A DNA stretch of 64,000 bases, taken from contig NC_089221.1 of the NCBI RefSeq assembly GCF_963924675.1, positions 86,858,296-86,922,295 of the forward strand. The letters are read 5' to 3'. The stretch is from Phocoena phocoena. Its lineage: Eukaryota > Chordata > Mammalia > Artiodactyla > Phocoenidae. Of the stretch, positions 34,071-47,269 are shown one piece after another; the stretch's first letter is position 1; each line of letters opens with the position of its first letter. The position numbers and the translations under genes are program-made. The notes under the pieces were generated by a model that did no database searches, had not been told where the DNA came from, and saw nothing but the letters and a program-made list of their open reading frames with translations.

Positions 34071-35235
34071 CCTTCCTCATTAATAGTTAAGAAAAATGCC
34101 TATGGATTTACAAATCTCAAATAAGTTATTTAGCAGTTTTTACACTAATATTGTATAAGAATTATAATTATCTGGAATTATTTCTGAAATAAGCATAGGA
34201 AAAGTATTACTCTTAAACAGTTTAATAAGCCATTGAAGAGTAAAAGCTTTATGTCTGTGTCTCCTTTAGAAAGCCTTGATCTTTTTAACTGACTGTGTAT
34301 ATAGGGAAAAGAAATACAAGAGGTGTTCTTATCACAGTCCCTCTCCTACACTAGGTGATTTTACTTCCTCTTACTTTCCAGAGAAAAGAGAAGACTTTAG
34401 GTGTAAACTTTTGAATGTTTTATATTGCTAGTATACAATATGCTTACATTATTAACTTTTTGCTTCTGATTTGTTTTTTCTAAATCTCTTTTCTATGTAC
34501 TTTGAATTCCATTTTATCATTCTATATGTAGAATTTAATCATTCTCCTCCTTCCTTAGTTTAATCCACATGATTAAAAGCATACACAAAAAGAAAAATAA
34601 AGCAAAACAAACATTAAAAACAGTTTATCTCTTAATATGTTATTTCCTTTCTTTCGTCTTGTCATGATATGAGTTTCCTAAGGGCCTAGCAAGTACTCGT
34701 GATCAATAGTTGTGTGTTTAATGAACAAATAAGTGCTTTCCCTTAAGGTAATCTGTTTACCTTAGAAATTTCTTACATTAAAGTTTAGAATAATTTAATC
34801 ATAAATATATGGCTAAATAGCTTGTACAAAACAACTAATGTAAATATTGATACATTTATTATTAAAATATTAAATCAAAAGGGGAAAAATTGCTTAAACA
34901 TGAAGAAACCACTTTACCATTTTACGCTACTATTCTCTTTTAAGTTAACAGTGATAAGAATTCATCAGTTTTCAGTTACTCATGTCTCTCCTGTTTCTTG
35001 CAACAATTAAAAATAGTAAAGAGTAAGTTAAATTTAAAATATTAGTATATCCATGAGACTGAGAGAAAAATTTCTCTCCTGGTTGAGGAAACTGTTTATA
35101 TAAGAAAGAAATCATAAGATTGATGATATTATATAAAGTATGTTTAAAACATTATATACTTTAACATGGTATAATTTCCAAATATGATCTGTATATAATT
35201 TTTTATGGATGTGTCATTGTCATAAAATAAAATAA
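34071..35235. other. No recognisable feature
   Basis: AT-rich, no long frame or identifiable repeat between two antisense L1 blocks. Confidence 0.5.
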
Positions 35236-36715
35236 CACAGAAACAATAATTCAGTTTAACGGTTTTGCCAATTTTACATAGCTATACAACCACCACCCAA
35301 AGCAAGATGCAAAATTTCCATCACCCCTAAAATTCCTTCATGTATTTTTCCTACAAATTCTCTGTCCCTGCCCCAAATTATACTCTCATTTCTAGTGCTA
35401 TGGATGGATTTTGGCTGTTCTTATATTTTATAAATAGAATTAGTTAATACATGCTTTTATGTGTCTGGCTAGTTTCACTCAACACAAAGTTTCTGAGATT
35501 CAATTGTGTTGCTATTGCGTGTATTGGGAGTTCATTATTATTATTTTTTAGTACTGAGTAGTGTTACATTGTATGAATAGGCCACAATATTTTAATCTAT
35601 TCTCTTGTTGATAGACATGTCAGTTGTTTCCAGTTTTGGTTACTATGAGTAAGTTGGCTATTAAGATTCTTGTATGAGTCTTTTTGTGGACACACATTTT
35701 TATTGGAGGTGGTAGCAGTGAATATCTAGCAATATAATTCCTCAGCCACAGGGTTGATATATTTTTAACTTCATTAGAAACTGCCAAACACTATTCCAAA
35801 GAGGTTACACCAGTTTACATACCTACAAACACTATATGAGAGTTCCAGTTGCTTCACATCCATACCAATATTTAGTGTTGTCAATATATATATTTGAAAA
35901 TTTAGCCACTCTGTTTGGTATAAAGCAGTATATTTTTAGTGTTTTAACTGGGAATTTTCTGAAAAATAATAATTTTGGTGCCTTTTATTTGAGGTGTCCA
36001 TTGAAGTTTTGGCCATGTTTAATGGATTGATTGGTTTTTATTTATTATTTATTTGTACAAGTTCTTTATACATACTCTAGAGACACATTCTTTGTCATAT
36101 ACATTTTTTTCCAAATTGTAGTCTGCCAACTCAACGTTTAATGGTGATTTTTAGGGAGCAAATATTTTTAATTTTGATAAAGTCCATTTTATCATTTTTT
36201 CCTGGTATAGTACATGCTTTTGGCATCTAGTTTAAGAAATCTTTTCCTATGCTAAGTTCCCATAGATTTTAAAAAATCTGGTTTTCTAGATATTTATGGA
36301 TCTTGGTGCTATGGTTCCATCTATACCTCAAATTAATTTTGTATAGGGAATGAGACAGTGGTTGAAGTTATTTTATTTTCATATTGATATCTAATTTTCC
36401 AGTAATTTTTGTTAAAAAGACTTTCTCTTCTCTGTTGTATTGACTTGGGACCTTAACTGAAAATCAATTGGCCATAAAAATGTTGGTCTATTTTGAAACT
36501 TTATTCTGTTCAATTGATTGATTTGTCTATCCTTATGCAAATATGATGTTTTGATTGGCTGTAGCTTTACAGTAATTATTGAAATCAGGTAGTATATGTC
36601 TTCCAACTTGTTTTTGTTTTGCAAGACCATTTTGGCTTTTCTAGACACTTTATTATGTTAATTTTAGAATCAGCTTATCTATGTTTTCAATAAATTGGCT
36701 GGAATGGCAAAGAAT
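35236..36715 (-). mobile_element. Old L1 3' half, antisense
   Basis: Antisense 3'UTR and ORF2 C-terminal region of an old L1: tacatagctatacaaccacc, tttcactcaacacaaagttt, tactgagtagtgttacattg, gccaaacactattccaaag, aaattgtagtctgccaactc, cagtaattattgaaatcagg. Decayed beyond any usable frame; a 78-codon frame at 36412-36648 lies within it. Confidence 0.8.
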
Positions 36716-36899
36716 CCATAATCAACTTAGGGAAAACTACATCTGAAAAATGTGGAATTTTCCAATCCATGAATATAATATATTTCTCCATTTGTTTAGT
36801 TATTCTTTACTTACCTTAGTAATGTTTTTGAGAATTTAGTAATTCGATACTGTTGTGAATTTTTTTTAATTTTACAATTTTTAAAATCATTTACTTATT

Positions 36900-38060
36900 T
36901 TGAGTCAACCATTTAGTACTGTCATTTCATTATCTTATTTTTCACTTTATTTTAATAGAAAATCAGCAATATTCGTATTTTGTTCCTATGATACAATTTG
37001 TTTTCTTTGGCACCATTTAACATCTGCCCTTTCTTTTCAGTTTTCACTACTTAGAGTATAATGTGACTAGGTGTATTTTCTCTTTATTAACCCTGCTTGG
37101 AAGTTATTGAATTTGTTAGATCTGTTTTCAGCCTTCAGTTTTGGACAGTTCTCAGCCCTTTTCCCTATATTTTTCTTTTCTCCCTCTGGGACTTAAATTG
37201 TAGTATACTAAACTGTTTGTTATTATCCCATGGATCTCAGACTCTCTGGATTGCTTTCATGACTATTTTGTCCTATTTTTCTATTTCATCTTCAAGGCCT
37301 CTCATCTTTTCTTCAGTTAGTCTAACCTGAATTTAACCTTTCAAATGATTTCTTCCTATATGATATTACACTCAAAAATTTCTAGCACTCCATTCAGTTC
37401 ATTTTTATAGTGTCTATACCTCTGCTTAAATTTTGCATCTCTTTACACAGTTTTTTGCACTTTTTCAAATACATAATTTGATTATTCATACAAAATTATT
37501 TGAAAGTCCCTGTCTGGTAATTCTAATATTTGGATCATTTCTGAGACTGCTTCTATTGACCATTTTCTCTCTTGATCTTGGGTCATATTTTCTTGATTTT
37601 TTAAATGTATTTTATCATATTTGATTTTTTACTGAAAGTTTTATATAAAATAATGATGGAGACTTAAGTAAATAATGTTAATATCAAGAAAAGAGCAGAT
37701 CTCTTTCTTGTTGTCCCAAAACAGTGGGGCTGAGTCAATCTAACCTATACTTATTCTGGGTCTGAGTTTTGTTGCAGGCTTAATGTTGTTCAGATCACAG
37801 CTGTTTTTTAAACATTTTGAGGATAGAACCCAGACCAGAGATCTGAACACAGAGGAGATTCCAAAGATCTTCCTTGTTTCACAATTAAACTTCTATTTTT
37901 CAAATGTGTGGAAAATCTCATGCTTCTTTATAGCTTCACTGTCAGGTTTTTGGCTTTCTGTGGAAGTCTTTGAACTCTAGCTCTGCCCTCTGTTTTTTGT
38001 GTCTCAGTAAATCTTTTCCAATCTAGTTACCCCTTCCTAGCTTCTGTAGGGCTCCAGCTC
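36900..38060 (-). mobile_element. HAL1/L1 ORF1-region fragment, antisense
   Basis: Antisense ORF1-type blocks: agagtataatgtgactaggt, gcttggaagttattgaattt, cagttctcagcccttttccc, ctctgggacttaaattgtag, gaaagtccctgtctggtaat, cttgatcttgggtcatattt. Together these follow HAL1 (an ORF1-only L1 relative). It adjoins an antisense L1 3' half, so it could equally be part of one decayed L1. Confidence 0.65.
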
Positions 38061-38084
38061 TATGCTGTGTGGGGTACTTTTTCT

Positions 38085-38160
38085 CTCCCAGTTTTATTGA
38101 GATATAATCGACACATAATATTGTGTGAGTTTAAGGTGTACAACATTCTCTAGGAGCATG
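38085..38160 (-). mobile_element. Short old L1 3'-end fragment
   Basis: Contains agttttattgagatataatc, acacataatattgtgtgag and taaggtgtacaacattc, a block I know from antisense 3' ends of old L1 families. Too short for a subfamily call. Confidence 0.5.
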
Positions 38161-41079
38161 TCTCTTAGCTCACTTGCCAACCCCTCAGCATTTTGAAGGT
38201 GAAAGCCTAGAGTGCCTGAGGTGTTTCTCTTTGTCCCCTTAACCCTGAATGACTAGAGTCTTTTTATAACTGAAGATTTAGAGAGCTATTGAGGGATTTC
38301 TCTCAGTACTCCTGTCTCCTTCACCACCACCATGTATAGTGAAGAACAACAAGTCAAGGAGAACATGTAGATGCAATTTACTTTTTGTGGGATGTTCTGA
38401 ATTCTATTCTGTCACACCAGCCCACATACCACTATTAAATGGGTGCTAAAATTCAAGTAGTGTCTCTTCCACTTCTTTAATGGCTTCCTTCTCCTGAGGA
38501 TCTCTACTAGGGATAAGTTGTGAGTCTGTTCTCGCCCGAATAGAACCTGAGATTGTCTGGAATGTATTTGTTTTCAGTTGTGTTTGTGTGTATATGTGAA
38601 AGAGAGACATTAATTTTATAATTAATTATGCAAAATCATAATTTTGTAGCTTGAGTTATTTCATTCTTAGTGTGGAAATGACCATCTCATATGAACCTCC
38701 ATTTCTCAAAGCTTATTAATTAAAAATATTTTATCCATAATATGCCCATTACTATTAACAAAATAAATAGATGGAATAAAATATACAGAAATTTTATATA
38801 TACAAAGAAGTGTATATAGACAGATTGGGAAAATATTGAATGAAAGAACTTTACTTTGCCATTAATATACTTATCCTCTTGAAAACTGCAATATGTTTTA
38901 TCAATACATCTTTTAAAATATTGATCTATACATGGTAAAAAACATACTTTGAATACTGAAATGCTATTAGCTAAATATAGAATATCCACAAATGCCCCAT
39001 ATATGGTTTTACCTTATTTGCATTTATTATTATATTTAAACATTGTGAAATTATATGAGATATGTACAATTGTTATTTTGATTTTACAAATGAGAAAACT
39101 GAGGAAATTGGAAAGGCAATATTTAAACACATTTGATTTGATTTGGTTTATTATTATTATTATTTTCTTCTAAGTAGAATGTACTATTTCGTGGAACTCT
39201 AAGAAAGAATTCTTTAGGGCATGATATAGTTAATTTAAGATAGATATACTTTAACAAATAATAACAAATTGACTTGTCTAAATATAACATAGATATGAGC
39301 AAAATTGCCTTTGGTAATTTTTTCTAGAAATTCATATATTAGATTTAGCTAATTAAGCATGGCTATTTTCATACAACATAATTCAGTAAACCTATTATAG
39401 TAAATGATAATATGTTTATGTCTACTCTGTCCCACTTTTCCAAATGATTATTTTCTACATAAAAGTATTATATTGAGTCACTAAGTATATTTATTTCACC
39501 AGAACACTGACATCACTGTGCATTAATAAGATCAGTTAAAATCCCTTTATACTTTAAATAAAGTTGTATGTTTTAAAGATACAGGCAAAGAATAAAATTT
39601 CTGGGAAATTCTGTATCTTAGCCGTTATGTGAGTTAAATTTCAGCTGGGAAAGTCAATTACTTCTTTGGTGTTCTATATACGTATGTAGGCATATTATAC
39701 ACAAAATAACAGCTAGATTTGGAGCAGAAAATTAACCTCAATGATAAAGTCTAATGAGATGGTCATGGGAGGGAAAATATATTAATCAGAATATTCCACT
39801 TTTAGTAATATACTGTGCTATACACCAAATTTATATTTTCCCATTTTCTAAGTTCAGTTAGATCAGGTTTCTCAAAATTTTGTACCTGAGGCCAATACGG
39901 TGTTTCTCAATATGGAATTGGAGTTCAATTTCACTGTAGGTGAATTTTAGTGATAGAAAAATAGTTTTCAAGTGAAATGGATAAAATAATTTCTGTTAAT
40001 GTGACAATAAACATAATATTAAAACTAATGATTTCAGATCTTTGAGAGGGATTATATGGTTTACCCAATGAACACTAAGGGATCTCTATGAGTCTTGGTG
40101 ATTGACATTGAACTTTAGTTCAGATTCTTCATCCAATTATCTTTATTTTTTCTTTCTCTATTTATAATTATTTAAAGCAACACACAGTTAGAGGTTGGGA
40201 AGTTGTAGCAAGTTCTTGGTGGCCTTACCATATGAATTGGATTATTTGACATGGACTTAGAAAATAAGGAGATATTTATTCTTGAAAATCTTTAACAATC
40301 TTATGTAATATGCTAACACAACGTGTATGTTAGATTCAAATTAAGTGTTGAGGATTTCAATTTGCAAGTCAGAGTCTAATGAAGCTTTAATCCATCTTTA
40401 TTTATATTTAAGTGGTGAAAAGAGTCTCCTCATTCCTGTGGCATATTTAGAATTTTTTTTATATACCCAAAAATTCATCACAAATATATTATCTAAAAAA
40501 AGAAAGAATGAGTTGTAGAAGACGCCTCCGGGCTGGAACGGTGGTGTTTGGCAATATGGTAGTAATAATAATAAACTATTGTATTCACACGTGCTTTTAT
40601 ACTTATCAAAGCTCTTTTATCCCTTCCCACTATTGCAGGGGTTCTATTAGCAAATTTCTCACTCAGCTAAGAGTTGCTGATACCTTAGTGTTACTTTGAT
40701 ATTCAAGAGCTGAAGAGCTCATTTTAAATGTCCTGCACTTTCTATTAATTGAGAGAAATTTCTTCTTTTTAGAGGCAAAAGATGATGAGCCTTTGCCTTT
40801 ATAGAGCTCTCCTTTTGCTTTGATCTGCTTTCTGCCACCACCGCCCCCAACACACACACACTCACACACACATCTAGTCCTTTTGCCTGCCCAAGGCTTC
40901 CTCATCTTCTAAGATTAAGTCATAGTGTTACCTCCTCTCCAACAACATCCTCTTTGTAATTCCTCTCAAGCTGGGTTAGGTACCTCTCCTCTGTACTGAT
41001 ACAGCTCTTTGTTTATGCCTGTAACAAGCTTAGCTTATTTGCAGTCCTATATATTTTTTAAATTTTCATCCCTTTTTAC
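38161..41079. other. Mostly unassigned, no gene
   Basis: AT-rich. Frames of 63-89 codons (38720-38989, 38949-39173, 40508-40905) overlap each other and show no motif. A short CA-rich patch occurs at 40850-40871. A possible MIR relic is listed separately. Confidence 0.5.
39035..39125 (-). mobile_element. Possible MIR fragment
   Basis: attttacaaatgagaaaact followed by gaggaaattgg resembles the reverse complement of the MIR 3' half. Short and weak. Confidence 0.35.
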
Positions 41080-41084
41080 TGACT

Positions 41085-42275
41085 ATTTTTAAAGTATTTT
41101 AAAGGTTACTTTCCAATTACAGTTATTACAAAATATTGGCTCTATTACCCATGTTGTACAATACATCCTTGAGCTGATCTTACTCCCAAAAGTTTGTGCC
41201 TCCCACTCCTCCACCCATCTATTGCCCTCCCCCACCTCTCCCCACTGGTAACCACTACTTTGTTCTCTATATCTGTGAGTCTGCTTCTTTTTCGTTATAT
41301 CTATTAGATCATTGTATTTTTTAGATTCTACATATTAAGTGATATCATACAGTATTTGTCTTTCTCTGTCTGACTTATTTCACTAAGCATAATGCCCTCC
41401 AAGTCCATCCACTTTGCTGCAAGTGACAAAAATTTATTTTTTTAATGGCTGAGTAGTATTCCATTGTATATATATACCATCTTCTTTATTCATCTGTTGA
41501 TGGACACTGAGGTTGCTTCTATATCTTGGCAATTGTAAATAATGCTGTTATGAACATTGGGGTGCATGTATCTTTTTGAATTAGTGTTTTTGTTTCTTTT
41601 GAATATATACCCAGGAGTGGAATATCTGGGTCACATGGTAGTTCTATTTTTAGTGCTTTGAGAAACCAGCATACTGCTTTCCACAGTGTACGGGGGTTCC
41701 CAACAGTGTACAAGGGTTCCCTTTTCTTCACATCCTCACCAACATTTGTTATTTCTGTTCATTTTGGTGATAGCCATTATGACAGATATCTCATTATGGT
41801 TTTGACTTGTATTTCCCTGATGATTACTGATGTTGAGCATTTTTTCACATGTCTGTTGTCCATTTGCATTTCCTCTTTGGAAAATGTCTATTCAGTTTTT
41901 CTGCCAATTTTTTAATCAGTTGTTTGTTTTTTGAGATGTTGAGTTGTATGAGCTGTTTATATATTTTGAATATTAACCACTTGTAGGTCATATCATTTGC
42001 AAATATTTTCTCCCATTCAGTAGATTGTATTTTCATTTCATCAATTATTTCCTTTGCTGGACAAAAGCTTTTAAGTTTAATTATGTCTCATTTGTTTATT
42101 ATTTCCTTTACTTTAGGAGACAGATCCAAAAAAGTATTGCTGCATTTTATGTCAAAGTATGTTCTGCCTATGTTTTTCCTCTAGGAGATTTATAGTGTCC
42201 AGTCTTTCATTTAGGTCTTCAATCAATTTTGAGTTTATTTCTGTATATGGTGTTAGAGAATGTTCTAGTTTCATC
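41085..42275 (-). mobile_element. L1 ORF2 C-terminal region and 3'UTR, antisense
   Basis: From 41085 a 3'UTR in reverse (cccatgttgtacaatacatc, actttgttctctatatctgt), then ORF2 C-terminus in reverse. The minus-strand frame at 41519-41731 reads RTLWKAVCWFLKALKIELPC and IPLLGIYSKETKTLIQKDT, typical L1 ORF2 C-terminal sequence. It ends near 42275 at gttagagaatgttctagttt. 5'-truncated, inactive. Confidence 0.87.
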
Positions 42276-42445
42276 TTATAAAATGAAGCATCTTCTCTGT
42301 GGATTTTAGTAATGGCAACTTCCTGGATTTGGTATTTTACTACAGCCATGTAAGATGTCAACACTGGCGGAGGTGGGGTGATGGCTGAACAGGTCTTCCC
42401 TGTACATTTCTTTGCATCTTCTGCAACTTTTAAAAATTAAAGAAA
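42276..42445. other. Unassigned segment, maybe a retroelement 3' end
   Basis: Contains tactacagccatgtaagatg and gcatcttctgcaacttttaa, ending in an A-rich stretch that passes into the purine array. The layout (body, A-rich end, microsatellite) suggests a retroelement 3' end in plus orientation, family unknown. Confidence 0.35.
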
Positions 42446-42528
42446 AAGGAATAAGAAGGAGGAGGAGGAGAAGAAGAAGGAGAAGGAGAAGAAGAAGGAG
42501 AGGAGAAGAGGAAGGAGGAGAAGAAGCA
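42446..42528. repeat. GGA/GAA purine-rich array
   Basis: About 80 bp of almost pure A and G in GGA, GAA and GAAGGA units. All purines lie on the plus strand. Confidence 0.93.
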
Positions 42529-43308
42529 GTTTTTCAAGGTCAACCATGGGGAATATTTTGTCTGCATCTCTATTCAGGACTGTAATGAACTGAACTCAGT
42601 GTACTGCTGCAGGTTACTAGAAAATTAAAATCCAATTAGGACAGTGCCGTGAGCCTGGCAAAAGGGTATATTAGAGCCCTGACATAACCCTTGGGCTTGG
42701 TAGAAGGAGGCTGAGCAGAGAATGTAAAGCATCACCTTCTAAGCATAGAAACCACAGTAACAGTTTTTTAAAAAGAAAGAATGACTCAAGCTCTTACTTT
42801 TCAAATTATTGCTATCAGATTTGTGCTTTAAAACAGCTGAATATCTTATCCTCAATGTTAAAAAAGAACTATTTTTATCTGGGAAATTATAGGTTCTTTC
42901 TATACAGGATATTAAAATTATCCCTTACCACACAATATAACAGGTCACCTAAAATAACTGAAATGGACTTTATTTTTGTATTATCAGTGCAATAAGTAAA
43001 TATTGTACATCTTCCCTTAGTACCAAAATGCATGTGAGTACTTTTCCCTTGGCAGTCAGCGTACTGACTTGGTGCTGTTGATATAACTGTACTATTAAAT
43101 AATGTTTTTCCAGTAGTTCATTTTTTTTTTCCTCTCCTAGCAAACTATGCCATGTTAGTAGGCTTAATGATACTTCTTTAATTTGGGGCTCTTGCCTGCC
43201 ATTAGTGACAAAAATTTACCAATTTTGTGCTGGAAAACATTTCATGATTATTCAATAAAACACAAACAACAAACAATAATTATAACAATGATCTCTGTGC
43301 TTTGTTCT
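42529..43308. other. No recognisable feature
   Basis: AT-rich sequence, no long frames. A few ATTAAA/AATAAA words occur by composition. Confidence 0.5.
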
Positions 43309-43326
43309 AAAATGATGTGTAACCTT

Positions 43327-43531
43327 TTTTAGTGTTTTTAATTGGGCTATAGTTGTTCTACAATGTTGTGTTAATTTCTACTGTAGAGCGAAGTGGAGTT
43401 CCCTGTGCTATACAGCAGGTTGTCATTAGTTAACTATTTTACACATATTAGTGTATATATGTTAATCTCAGTGTCCCAATTCATCCCACCTTCCTTTCCC
43501 CCACTTGGTGTCCATAACTTTGTTCTCTACA
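43327..43531 (-). mobile_element. 5'-truncated L1 3' end, antisense, with target duplication
   Basis: About 205 bp of antisense L1 3'UTR: gggctatagttgttctacaa, gtggagttccctgtgctata, cagcaggttgtcattagtta, ggtgtccataactttgttct. Flanked by aaaatgatgtgtaacctt (43309-43326) and aaaatgatgtgaaacctt (43532-43549), 17 of 18 identical. A complete short L1 insertion. Confidence 0.92.
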
Positions 43532-43549
43532 AAAATGATGTGAAACCTT

Positions 43550-46500
43550 AATGAGTATTGACAACACTGTATAATATATGGGTAAATAGGAAAGAAACTG
43601 TGACTAGATAGGTGGTCTAATGCATAAAATTTTAAAATACATTGTTTTCTCTTTTTACAGTTTTTGAATTTCTTGTGCAGAAATATTTGTTTCACATATT
43701 TCCTTATACCAGAATGTAAAGATTTACATTCTGTTTTTCCTGAGTTCAGTTTATTATTTGCTTCTATACTTTTCTGTGTAATATTTTAAAACTATGATTA
43801 TGGATAATATTAACACATCTTATGCTTTAATGAATACTTTTAAAGTGATCTGTTCATTTGGTGAATTGGAACTATAACATCATATTTTTAAGAATCCACA
43901 AACTTAAGAAATATGAATAATGGCAAATGGTAAATAACATCAACTTAAATAATCTTTTAATTGAATGTTAACAAGGACAAAATAACCAATATGTAATTTT
44001 TACTGTCACATGAATTCTTTGAAAAACTAATAACTAAGCATGTAGTAGATTTTTTATGAAACTCAATCATTTACTAGCATTTCAAATTTGTTTAACACTT
44101 ATGGAAGATAGTATTTTTTTCCTAACTGAGATATATGTAAGTCAAGGGTCCACTAGTGACTTAGAATAACACATGACTACTACTGTTATTTTAATAGTAA
44201 ATTATTACTGAGAATTACCTACACATTTAATAATTTAATTTAATTTTATAATTTACTTTAGTCTCCAAATTCCCTCTACAATTTGATCAAATCACTAATT
44301 CATTGTGATTTATTTCCAATTTTTATTGCATTTATTTTAAGCAGTCCTGTTTAATATTTTCCAATTGTCTTGGTCATTTTATAGCATATTGTTCTTATTC
44401 ATAGCTTAGCTGTGTTAAATTCAAGAGATCATCAGGGAGTCTTGTCTCCCATACTGCTAGTAGTGGAAATTGACATACACAAGTTTATGGCACCAGATTT
44501 AAGATACATTTTTTATCTTATTACATTAAAATGTTTCAGATACACCGAATAGAAAATGCTAATATATTTCACAGTTTAGAAAATTCTATATAATGTGGAA
44601 TGACCTAGATACACTGGAAAAGTATAAAACTAAAATACATAAAGTTAGCAAATAATTGAAAGTACTAGACATTTCTAAAGTTATATTTGTCTGTGATATA
44701 ATGCTACTTAAATCTCAATCTTAAGAAGTCTATGTGTAATTACAAAAAATAATGCACATTATATTTTTCTTTTTTAAGAGTTTTCAACCTTTTAAAGATG
44801 TAAATAAAAAAACAATTACTAAATGTTGATACAAGTGACACCATCATTTTGTTTTTTTAAGGATAGGCAAAATGGCCAATTTTCAGGATACATTATTAAC
44901 ATTGTACCAATACAAGATTATCTTAAATCATGTTATATATACATATAACATGCATTAATATAAAATCTCCAGTGTTACTATGTAAAAGAGCAATGATAAA
45001 AACATGGATGAGAGAAAAATGTTAAAGAGGCAATGCTATATTTAATCAAATGACACTGATTGTAAGTATATACATGCTTTCATTTGCTTTCTTTATTAAA
45101 AACAGTTTATTCAAAGTATAGTTCCTATACAACCCTAGAACCAATTTCTACCCCAAAAATACATTTCAATAAGAGCTCACTCACATGCATTTTGCACAAA
45201 GCTATACTTTAGTTTTGTTTTTCAAGATTATTCTCTCATGTGCAGCTGTGTAGGAACAGATATTTGTGTAATGGTAGGCATTAAACAACAAACCTTCCGG
45301 GCATAAACTTTTTATTTTTCCTAAAATTCAGTTCAGTAGATTGTATTGAATGAATAACATGAGAAAATGAGAAAGTCTCAGTGTTAGGACATTTCCTACT
45401 CTCATAGATTTTATGAGTTTCCATAAACTCTCATAGTTTCCATGGCTTTCCTCCTACATGAACAAATAGAGGACCAATCCACATGTTCCATTCCCAAGGA
45501 AAGATACTTAATACATCATACTGAGTTTGATTTCCATACAAAAATTTGGCCTAAGAAAAGTAAAGTTCTTCCTATAGCCTTGTCTAATAAGTGAAATATC
45601 ATTAAGCCAATAAAAGGTGCAATGTTTTAAAACTTTGAAATCTAGTATGAAAGCCAAAACGTGGGCTGAAAGTCACTCACTTTCATACAGTTCTTTTGTG
45701 AAGTTAATAAGATAAATATACCTGAACACACAAAAGAAACCAGAATCCTATTATTTTTTATAATTCAATAGTCACATGCACTTGTAAGCTGAAACCTAGT
45801 GGCATTTAATCAGTTATCATTATTTTAAGTTAACGATACAGTTTATAGTTTATATGTTTAGCATGGTTTATAGAAACATCATCTTTTCTTGATTCTAAAT
45901 ATGCCAGAAAGGCAGACATCCTTTTCTGCATTCTAGAAATATCTAAAATAAAGTATGGATTGTTGTTTTAGGTCCCTGTACACAAAAATGAATTAATACC
46001 AGAAAATAAGCAGAAGTTAATTATTCTTGAGATACAGCTGTTGAAGTAGTATGTCATGACTGACTTTTTATCTCTGTGTGTGATTGAGGACATCTAAAAA
46101 TATTGCTCTTTCTTTGATTACAAAGTGAATTTGTAACAAAAAAATCATATTTATAATTATTAAAGGGAAAATATCTTTAGGGAATTTTGCTCCACTCTTC
46201 TCCCAATATAAGAGGAACAGAGGACCTATTCTTCCCTCCCTTACTTTCTATTTTTGCCAGATTCTCTTTGCATGACTTAATATTACTAGATACCCATTTT
46301 TAAATTATAGATCTCCCTGTTTGGTCTCAAAAGTTCAAATATTTCTTTGTTCCTATTTTTAATTTACCTCACTATTTTTTAATATATTTTAATGCTCCCC
46401 ATTATTTTACTATATTCAGTTAGCTCAAAACAGTCCACTTCCCAGTCATTTTCCCTATTCTGTAAATGACTCTGGATGATACTTGGATTAAGAACATTCA

Positions 46501-47269
46501 CTTCTTTTATAATGGCAATTTCTTCCTCTGTATAGTATCAGTGTAAGTGTGTGACTGTTGTTATACAGTTAAAGCTTATCAAATAGGCCCCTTTATGATT
46601 GATTTCTACTGTAATTGATGTTTCTCAGAAGGTACATTCAATGAAACTTTAAAGGAATTAGAACATTTGAAGTAGTAATGGCTTTTCTTGCTGTGAAAGG
46701 AGATGATCTAGTATTGCCTATATAAAATGTTCTAGGATTAAGTTTCCGTACAATTTCTGCTATATTTTAAAAAAATTTTTATACTAAAAGAGAATCATCT
46801 TGTTATTTCTACTAAACAAGGGAAGAAAAATAAAATGATTTGTCAAGCTGACAAAACTATCTCAGCATTCAGTTTGTAAGTTGGCTCCAGTGTCAGAGGA
46901 TTGCAGCATGGAAGGCAGACGGGCTGAAATTGTAACAGAAATTTAAAAAAAACATGTTGTTGCTTGAAGCACTGTGATGTTAATTCACTACCCAATAAAT
47001 GCAGCAAGCTTCCACTGAGACTGGCAAGCCTAGAGAGAGAAGCAACATGAAGATATCTATGTGAATAGTTGCTTAGCTAATTATGAACAGTGGCTGATTA
47101 GAGATGTGCAGGGTGATTCTTCTACCAAAGTTTTATTCCCTACACCTGTACCTCTGAGTCCAAATGTTGTTAGTGATATAAAAACCCAATGATTTACAAG
47201 ATAACTTCCGAATGTATAATACCATCAAAATATGATTAGTGCCCATTAAAATGATAAATATATTACAGG
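43550..47269. other. No recognisable gene or repeat
   Basis: 3.7 kb of AT-rich sequence without a frame above 60 codons and without a repeat that I can identify. It contains a perfect 10-bp hairpin at 44929-44952. This is the longest stretch lacking obvious transposons, so it may be ordinary single-copy DNA. Confidence 0.5.
44929..44952. repeat. Perfect 10-bp inverted repeat
   Basis: catgttatat, loop atac, atataacatg. AT-rich and isolated; no function assigned. Confidence 0.85.

Noticed and set aside
40508..40905. Overlapping frames of 63 and 80 codons on opposite strands
   Set aside because: The minus-strand frame is driven by a CA-rich patch and Gly codons, and the plus-strand frame has no motif or context.
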